NCBI RefSeq assembly: GCF_016595245.1
Contig: NZ_JAENHM010000067.1
Coordinates: forward strand, 304-64,303
Length of the DNA stretch: 64,000 nucleotides
DNA from: Azospirillum endophyticum
GTDB lineage: Bacteria; Pseudomonadota; Alphaproteobacteria; Azospirillales; Azospirillaceae
Reading direction: 5' to 3'
In this document: piece by piece, positions 59,430 through 64,000 of the stretch
Position numbering within the stretch: the first letter of the stretch is position 1
Layout of the letters: each line of letters opens with the position of its first letter
Notes under the pieces: model-generated
Database searches by the model: none
Seen by the model: only the letters and a program-made list of their open reading frames with translations
What the model was told of the DNA's origin: nothing
Translations under genes and position numbers: made by a program

Positions 59430-60473
59430 TCAGGAGAGCGCCGACAGCACGGCGGCGGTGATCGCGTCCGTCCGGTCCTTGCCGGGAACCGTGCCGATTC
59501 CCTGCCTGGTGGTGTCGCCCAGGGCGGTCATGACGCGGTCGGCTGCGGCCTTCTCCCCCAGATGCTCCAGCATCATCGCGCCCGACCAGATGGCGGCGAT
59601 CGGATTGGCGATGCCGAGATGGGCGATGTCGGGAGCGGAGCCGTGCACCGGCTCGAACATCGACGGCGCCTTGCGCTCGGGGTTGAGGTTGGCCGAGGCG
59701 GCGAAGCCCAGCCCGCCCTGGATCGCCGCGCCCAGATCGGTGAGGATGTCGCCGAACAGGTTGGAGGCGACGACGACGTCCAGGCTCTCCGGCGCCGTCA
59801 CCATGCGCGCCGCCATGGCGTCGACGTGATAGCTGGTGACCTCGACGTCGGGATGTTCGGCGGCCAGCTGGCGGGTGATCTCGTCCCAGAACACCATCGA
59901 ATGCTTCTGCGCGTTCGACTTGGTGACCGAAGCCAGCTTGCCGCGCCGGGCGCGGGCCTGGGCGAAGGCGAAGCGCAGGATGCGCTCGACCCCCATGCGG
60001 GTGAAGATGCCGGTTTCCACCGCCACTTCCTGCGCCGTTCCCTGATGGACGCGTCCGCCGGCCCCGGCATATTCGCCTTCGGTGTTCTCGCGGATGCACA
60101 GGATGTCGAAGCCGCCGCGCCGCAGCGGCCCCTCCACCCCCGGCAGCAGCCGGTGCGGGCGGACGTTGGCATACTGGTCGAAGGCCTTGCGGATGGGCAG
60201 CAGCAGCCCGTGCAGCGACACCGCATCCGGGACCTCCGCCGGCCAGCCGACCGCGCCGAGCAGGATGGCGTCGTAGTTGCGCAGCGTGTCGATGCCGTCG
60301 GCCGGCATCATCACGCCGGTCTCCTTGTAATGGGCGCAGGACCAGGGCAGTTGGGTACCCTCCAGCGCGAAGCCCGACTGCTTCGCCACGGCCTGCAGGA
60401 CTTCCCAGGCGGCGTCGACCACGGGATGCCCGATGCCGTCGCCCTTGATGATCGCAATGGAGTGGGTTTTCAT
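59430..60473 (-). CDS. Tartrate/D-malate dehydrogenase-like, isocitrate/isopropylmalate family
   Basis: A 347-residue beta-decarboxylating dehydrogenase. Seen: IIKGDGIGHPVVDAAW, GAVGWPAEVPDAVSLHGLLLPIRKAFDQYANVRPHRLLPG (arginines of the substrate site), IRENTEGEYAGAGGR, the lysine in VTKSNAQKHSM, aspartates in NLFGDILTDLG and the cofactor loop MFEPVHGSAPDI. The NTEGEY and the C-terminal layout fit tartrate dehydrogenase/D-malate decarboxylase rather than leuB. Its start (ATG 60473) comes 28 bases after the preceding aldehyde dehydrogenase gene. Product would be a keto acid such as pyruvate or oxaloglycolate. Confidence 0.9.
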   Translation of the reverse strand: MKTHSIAIIKGDGIGHPVVDAAWEVLQAVAKQSGFALEGTQLPWSCAHYKETGVMMPADGIDTLRNYDAILLGAVGWPAEVPDAVSLHGLLLPIRKAFDQYANVRPHRLLPGVEGPLRRGGFDILCIRENTEGEYAGAGGRVHQGTAQEVAVETGIFTRMGVERILRFAFAQARARRGKLASVTKSNAQKHSMVFWDEITRQLAAEHPDVEVTSYHVDAMAARMVTAPESLDVVVASNLFGDILTDLGAAIQGGLGFAASANLNPERKAPSMFEPVHGSAPDIAHLGIANPIAAIWSGAMMLEHLGEKAAADRVMTALGDTTRQGIGTVPGKDRTDAITAAVLSALS

Positions 60474-60501
60474 CGAACGTCCCCGATGGCTTTTCATTGG
60501 A

Positions 60502-61977
60502 CTACAGGCCGATCAGCACGCTTTTGCTGCGGCGGTTGGCGAGATAGGCCTCGCGCCCCAGATCCTTGCCGATGCCGGAGCGCTTGTAGCCGCCGGTCGG
60601 CAGGATGTGGTCGCGCGAGCGGCCATAGCGGTTGACCCACACCGTCCCGGCCTGGAGCCGCCGGGTCAGGCGCAGGGCGCGCGACAGGTCGCGGGTGTAG
60701 AGGCCGGCGGCAAGCCCGTAGGTCGGATGATCGGCCAGCGCCATCGCCTCCTCCTCGGTCCCGAAGCTCTGCACGGTCAGGACCGGGCCGAAGATCTCCT
60801 CCATCACGGCGGGGGAGCTTTGGTCGACCCCGGCGATCAGCGTCGGCGCATAGAAATAGCCGTCCCCTTCCATCGGACCGCCGCCGGTCAGGCACTCCGC
60901 CGCTCCGGTCAACGAGGCCGACACGATGGACTGGATGCGGGCGCGCTGGCGTTCGGAGATGATGGGGGAATAGCGCGTCTCCGCGTTCCAGGTCGGGCCG
61001 GGCCGGACGGCGCGCATGTGGCCCAGGATCCGCTCGATCAGGGGCTCGGTCACCGGCGCCTCGACCAGCAGGCGCGACCCGGCGACGCAGGCTTGGCCGG
61101 CATTGGACAGCACGCTGGTGGCGATGGCTGCCGCCGCCTTGTCGAGGTCGGCGTCGGCGAAGACGACCTGCGGGCTCTTGCCGCCGAGTTCCAGCGTCAT
61201 CGGCTTGACGCCACTGCGGGCGATGTCGGCCATGATCGCCGATCCCGCCGCCGTCGATCCGGTGAAGCTGACCTTGGCGATGCCGGGATGGCGGGTGATG
61301 GCCGCCCCGGTGGTCGGGCCGTCGCCCAGCACGACGTTGATCAGCCCGGCGGGCAGCCCGGCCTTCACCGCCAGCTGGGCCAGCAGGACGGTGGAGAAGG
61401 GCGTCATCTCCGACGGCTTCAACACCACCGCATTGCCGGCGGCCAGCGCCGGGCCGAGCTTCCAGCCCGCCATCGACAGCGGGAAGTTCCACGGCGTGAT
61501 GGCTCCGACGACGCCGTAGGGCTCCGTCATCACCATGCCCAGGCTGCCGTCGTCGGTGGGGGCGAGGTCGCCGCCCTCCTTGTCGGCGAATTCGGCGAAG
61601 AAGCGGATTTGCTCGGCCGTCACCGCGATGTCGCCGTCGACGAGCTGGCCGACCGGACGGGTGGAGGACAGGGCCTCCACCTTCGCCAGGGTCTCCGCCT
61701 CCTCTTCGATCAGGGCGGCCCAGCGTTGCAGCACGGCGGTGCGCTCGCGCGGGCGTACGCCGCCCCAATTGCTGGCCTTCAGGGCGGCCTGTGCGGTGGC
61801 GACCGCTTCATCCACCAGATCGGCGGAGGCGACCGGGCAGTCGGCATAGGCCCGGCCGTCCGATGGGCGGTGCATGGGCAGCCCGTCGTCCGTTGCGGCG
61901 CCCGCCGGAATCAGGCGGTCGCCGATGAAATGGCCGATCGGCAGCGACAGGCGGTCCGGGTCGAAGGACAGGCTCAT
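60502..61977 (-). CDS. Aldehyde dehydrogenase, gamma-glutamyl-aminobutyraldehyde/betaine-aldehyde type
   Basis: A 491-residue aldehyde dehydrogenase. Seen: GAITPWNFPLSMAGWKLGPALAAGNAVVLKPSEMTPFS, catalytic glutamate in LELGGKSPQ, catalytic cysteine in NAGQACVAGSR, and LPTGGYKRSGIGKDLG. The sequence resembles the PuuC/BetB group more than GabD, so it is not a duplicate of the enzyme at 57928. In one direction with the cupin, the reductase and the deacylase gene. Confidence 0.9.
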   Translation of the reverse strand: MSLSFDPDRLSLPIGHFIGDRLIPAGAATDDGLPMHRPSDGRAYADCPVASADLVDEAVATAQAALKASNWGGVRPRERTAVLQRWAALIEEEAETLAKVEALSSTRPVGQLVDGDIAVTAEQIRFFAEFADKEGGDLAPTDDGSLGMVMTEPYGVVGAITPWNFPLSMAGWKLGPALAAGNAVVLKPSEMTPFSTVLLAQLAVKAGLPAGLINVVLGDGPTTGAAITRHPGIAKVSFTGSTAAGSAIMADIARSGVKPMTLELGGKSPQVVFADADLDKAAAAIATSVLSNAGQACVAGSRLLVEAPVTEPLIERILGHMRAVRPGPTWNAETRYSPIISERQRARIQSIVSASLTGAAECLTGGGPMEGDGYFYAPTLIAGVDQSSPAVMEEIFGPVLTVQSFGTEEEAMALADHPTYGLAAGLYTRDLSRALRLTRRLQAGTVWVNRYGRSRDHILPTGGYKRSGIGKDLGREAYLANRRSKSVLIGL

Positions 61978-61986
61978 GATGCGCCC

Positions 61987-62346
61987 TCAGTCGATGATGA
62001 CGTAGATCTTGCGGACCGTCTCGATGGTCTTCCACACGCCGGTGAAGCCCGGCTTCAGGACGAAGCTGTCGCCTGCCCGGTAGACCACCGGCTCGCCGTT
62101 GTCCGGCGCGATTTCGATGACGCCGGACAGGATGTGGCAGAACTCGAAGGTCTCGCCCTTGATCGACCGGGTTTCGCCCGGTGTGGCTTCCCAGACGCCG
62201 GTCCGGACGGTGTCGCCCTTGGCCCTGGCAGCGTCCTGCGCCCAGGTCTTGAAGGCGGGCGACCCGGCGATCAGCCGTTCCGGGGTCGGGGTCGATTCGC
62301 GCGGAGTGAAGGCCGGGTTCGGGTCGATGGTCTTCAGCAGCGACAT
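61987..62346 (-). CDS. Cupin-domain protein (DUF861/EutQ-like)
   Basis: A 119-residue single-domain cupin. Seen: FEFCHILSGVIEIAPDNG followed by YRAGDSFVLKPGFTGVWKTIETVRKIYVI, the pattern of DUF861 proteins similar to the EutQ C-terminus and ureidoglycolate-related cupins. It lacks the full HxH metal triad of classical cupins, as is common in this subgroup. GAGG lies eight bases before ATG 62346. Nine bases separate it from the next aldehyde dehydrogenase. Function unknown; DUF861 genes often lie in catabolic operons with aldehyde dehydrogenases and DAO oxidases. Confidence 0.85.
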   Translation of the reverse strand: MSLLKTIDPNPAFTPRESTPTPERLIAGSPAFKTWAQDAARAKGDTVRTGVWEATPGETRSIKGETFEFCHILSGVIEIAPDNGEPVVYRAGDSFVLKPGFTGVWKTIETVRKIYVIID

Positions 62347-62429
62347 GGGGAGATCCTCAATTGTAAGCGGCTGCGCCGCATCGTGGCTGTTGGCGGCTGT
62401 GCCGCAGGGGAAAGGCGCGGGCGTCGGCG

Positions 62430-63353
62430 TCAATAGCCGCGCCGGCGGTCGATCAGCCCGACCGGGTCCTGTCCGGCGAAATGCCGGCGAAGATTCGCGA
62501 TGACCGCCTGTGCGGCGCTCTCCGGCTGGGTGATGCTGGCGACATGCGGGGTCAGCAGGATCTTCGGATGGGTCCAGAAGGGATGATCCGCCGGCAGCGG
62601 CTCCGGGTCGGTGACGTCGACCATGGCGGCGGAGAGCCGGCCGTCGTCGAGCGCGTCGAGCAGGGCCGCATGGTCGAGCTGCGGCCCGCGTCCGGTGTGG
62701 ACCAGCGCCGCCCCCCGGGGCAGCTTGCCCAGCAGAGTCGCGTCGAGGAACTTGCGGGTGTCCGGGGTCAGCGGCAGCAGGACGATCAGGATGTCGGTGT
62801 CGGCCAGCATCGCGTCGAGACCGTCCGCGCCATGGAAGCAGGTCACGCCGTCGAGCCGGCGGGGCGAGCGACTCCAGCCCGACAGCGGGAAGCCGAAGGG
62901 CTTCAGCCGGTCCAGCACCGCTTGACCCAGCACGCCCAGCCCCAGCACGCCGACCCGCCGCTCCGCCGCCTGCGGCTGCGGCAGGGCGCGCCAGACGATT
63001 TCGGCCTGCTGGGCGCGGTAGGCCGGCATCTGTCGGTGCAGGGTCAGCACGGCCAGCGTGGCGTATTCCTGCATCATGCGGACGATGCCGTCCTCGACCA
63101 TGCGCACGACCTTCACATGATCGGGCAGGGCGGTCATGGTGAACTGGTCGACCCCGGCCCCGATGGAGAAGACGATGTCGAGATTGCGGTAGCGGGCGAG
63201 ATCTTGCGGGATGGTCCAGGTGATCAGGTAGCGCACCGCATCGGGATCGACGGTGGCCGGATCCATCGAAAAGGGCAGGCCGGGCAGCGCGTCGGCGAAG
63301 GCCCTGGCGAACACGGCGCCACGCGTGGCGTCCGAATTGAACAGGAAGGTCAT
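62430..63353 (-). CDS. GhrA-like glyoxylate/hydroxypyruvate reductase
   Basis: A 307-residue D-2-hydroxyacid dehydrogenase. Seen: the nucleotide-binding GVLGLGVLGQAVLDRL, catalytic arginine in HTGRGPQLD, catalytic glutamate in DVTDPEPLP and histidine in LTPHVASITQ. The lack of an extended N-terminal domain and the motif order fit GhrA. Family knowledge: it reduces glyoxylate or hydroxypyruvate with NADPH. In this locus it may remove 2-keto acid products. The start region carries a small tandem repeat with several ribosome-site-like sequences. Confidence 0.9.
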   Translation of the reverse strand: MTFLFNSDATRGAVFARAFADALPGLPFSMDPATVDPDAVRYLITWTIPQDLARYRNLDIVFSIGAGVDQFTMTALPDHVKVVRMVEDGIVRMMQEYATLAVLTLHRQMPAYRAQQAEIVWRALPQPQAAERRVGVLGLGVLGQAVLDRLKPFGFPLSGWSRSPRRLDGVTCFHGADGLDAMLADTDILIVLLPLTPDTRKFLDATLLGKLPRGAALVHTGRGPQLDHAALLDALDDGRLSAAMVDVTDPEPLPADHPFWTHPKILLTPHVASITQPESAAQAVIANLRRHFAGQDPVGLIDRRRGY

Positions 63354-63356
63354 GGG

Positions 63357-63408
63357 CGTTCCTTTGGAGCGTTCCTTTGGGGCATTCCTTGGGGCGTCCC
63401 TTCGGCGA
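63357..63408. repeat. Imperfect tandem repeat at the start of the GhrA-like gene
   Basis: Four tandem units of about 13 bases (GCGTTCCTTTGGA, GCGTTCCTTTGGGG, CATTCCTTGGGG, CGTCCCTTCGG) precede the start codon. On the transcribed strand each yields an AAGGA-like sequence, so several alternative ribosome-binding sites are lined up and the unit next to the gene provides AAAGGA. Confidence 0.6.
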
Positions 63409-63431
63409 TGCGCGGCTGTCGCGGTCGGCGA

Positions 63432-64000
63432 TCAAAGGCGGCAGCGCCGGCCGAGCGCCTCGATCATCGATTGGCAGGCGTTCAACTCCTCGACGAGGAT
63501 GTGTTCGTCGGGGCGGTGCGCCCGGGCGATGTCGCCGGGGCCGCAGATGATCGCGTCGATCCCGGCGGTCTGGTACAGGCCGGCTTCGGTGCCATAGCTG
63601 ACGGCGGCCAGCGGTTCCTGTCCGGTCAACTCCTCCAGCAGGCGGGCCAGCGGCGAGCGGGCGGCCAGGAACAGGGCGGGATAGGCGCCCGTCTGCGTCC
63701 AATCGACGACGAATCCCCGCTCCTCCAGCCGCTCCGCCGCTTGGCGCACCGGCTCCAGCAGGGTGACGGGGTCGATCCCGGAGATGGCACGGGCTTCGAA
63801 TTCCGCGGTGCAGGCATCTGGGATGATGTTCACCGCCAGTCCGCCCTGGATGGTGCCGACCTGCAGGGAGGAGTAGGGCGGCTCGAAGACCGAGTCCAGC
63901 GGCCCCTGGGTCAGGCGGTCGGCCTGGGCGGCGGCGGCGGCCAGCGCGGCGGTCATGGCGTGGATGGCGTTCAGCCCCTGGTCGGGGCGGGAGGAATGGC
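63432..64000 (-). CDS. ArgE/DapE-family deacylase (M20 peptidase), 5' part outside window
   Basis: The C-terminal 190 residues of an M20-family amidohydrolase. Seen: GHSSRPDQGLNAIHAM at the window edge, the conserved dimer-interface histidine segment of acetylornithine deacetylase, then VGTIQGGLAVNIIPDACTAEFEAR and the metal-site region VSYGTEAGLYQTAGIDAIICGPGDIARAHRPDEHILVEEL. The frame remains open to base 64000, so the start and first metal site lie beyond. Family knowledge: such enzymes remove N-acyl groups from amino acids. It lies upstream of the reductase in the same direction, 78 bases away, and may open this operon. Confidence 0.9.
   Translation of the reverse strand, partial: HSSRPDQGLNAIHAMTAALAAAAAQADRLTQGPLDSVFEPPYSSLQVGTIQGGLAVNIIPDACTAEFEARAISGIDPVTLLEPVRQAAERLEERGFVVDWTQTGAYPALFLAARSPLARLLEELTGQEPLAAVSYGTEAGLYQTAGIDAIICGPGDIARAHRPDEHILVEELNACQSMIEALGRRCRL

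Overview
The window is high-GC DNA of alphaproteobacterial character, most like Rhodospirillales such as Azospirillum. This is an inference from three things seen: gene order (nosRZDFYLX diverging from napEFDABC), strong GC bias at third codon positions, and heavy use of ABC and TRAP uptake systems. A parA-parB pair follows the denitrification genes, so the replicon is more likely a large plasmid or chromid than the main chromosome. No tRNA, rRNA or CRISPR array was seen.

Layout. (1) 1-9.3 kb, minus strand: a complete nitrous oxide reductase locus, nosR-nosZ-nosD-nosF-nosY-nosL-nosX. (2) 9.3-9.4 kb: a divergent control region with two FNR/Dnr-type boxes. (3) 9.5-14.3 kb, plus strand: a periplasmic nitrate reductase operon, napEFDABC. 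No nir or nor genes are present here. Inverted pairs of a G-rich palindromic repeat lie between nosD and nosZ and between napC and parB, and a half copy lies at the left edge. (4) 14.5-16.6 kb: parB, parA and candidate partition sites. (5) 16.6-20.9 kb: a TRAP transporter bracketed by decayed IS5-family transposase pieces in the same orientation, then an IS3 orfA scrap. (6) 20.9-22.5 kb: a TetR regulator with an operator inside its own promoter, followed by an alpha/beta hydrolase. (7) 22.5-28.0 kb: a cluster of small, mostly exported proteins, four with LprI-type (DUF1311) modules and one with a PASTA-like segment. This is the least understood part of the window.

(8) 28.2-34.6 kb: an MHS-type transporter, a LysR regulator, a class III CoA-transferase, an enoyl-CoA hydratase and a frameshifted aldehyde dehydrogenase, which suggests an acid or acyl-CoA catabolic unit now partly broken. 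(9) 35.0-64.0 kb: a long catabolic region for amino-acid-like or amine-like substrates. It holds LysR and Lrp regulators, a DadA-type oxidase, two nearly identical oligopeptide-type ABC cassettes with divergent binding proteins, a DgcA/StcD-like N-demethylase, two type II HAD hydrolases, a class III aminotransferase, a GNAT protein, a PuuB-like oxidase, a GabD-like dehydrogenase, a tartrate/D-malate-type dehydrogenase, a second aldehyde dehydrogenase, a cupin, a GhrA-like reductase and the 3' part of an ArgE-like deacylase. IS630 and IS110 scraps sit exactly at the edge of the second ABC cassette.

Together these genes suggest a soil or rhizosphere organism that respires nitrate and nitrous oxide and scavenges amino acid derivatives. 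Substrates of the catabolic genes are inferred from family membership only.
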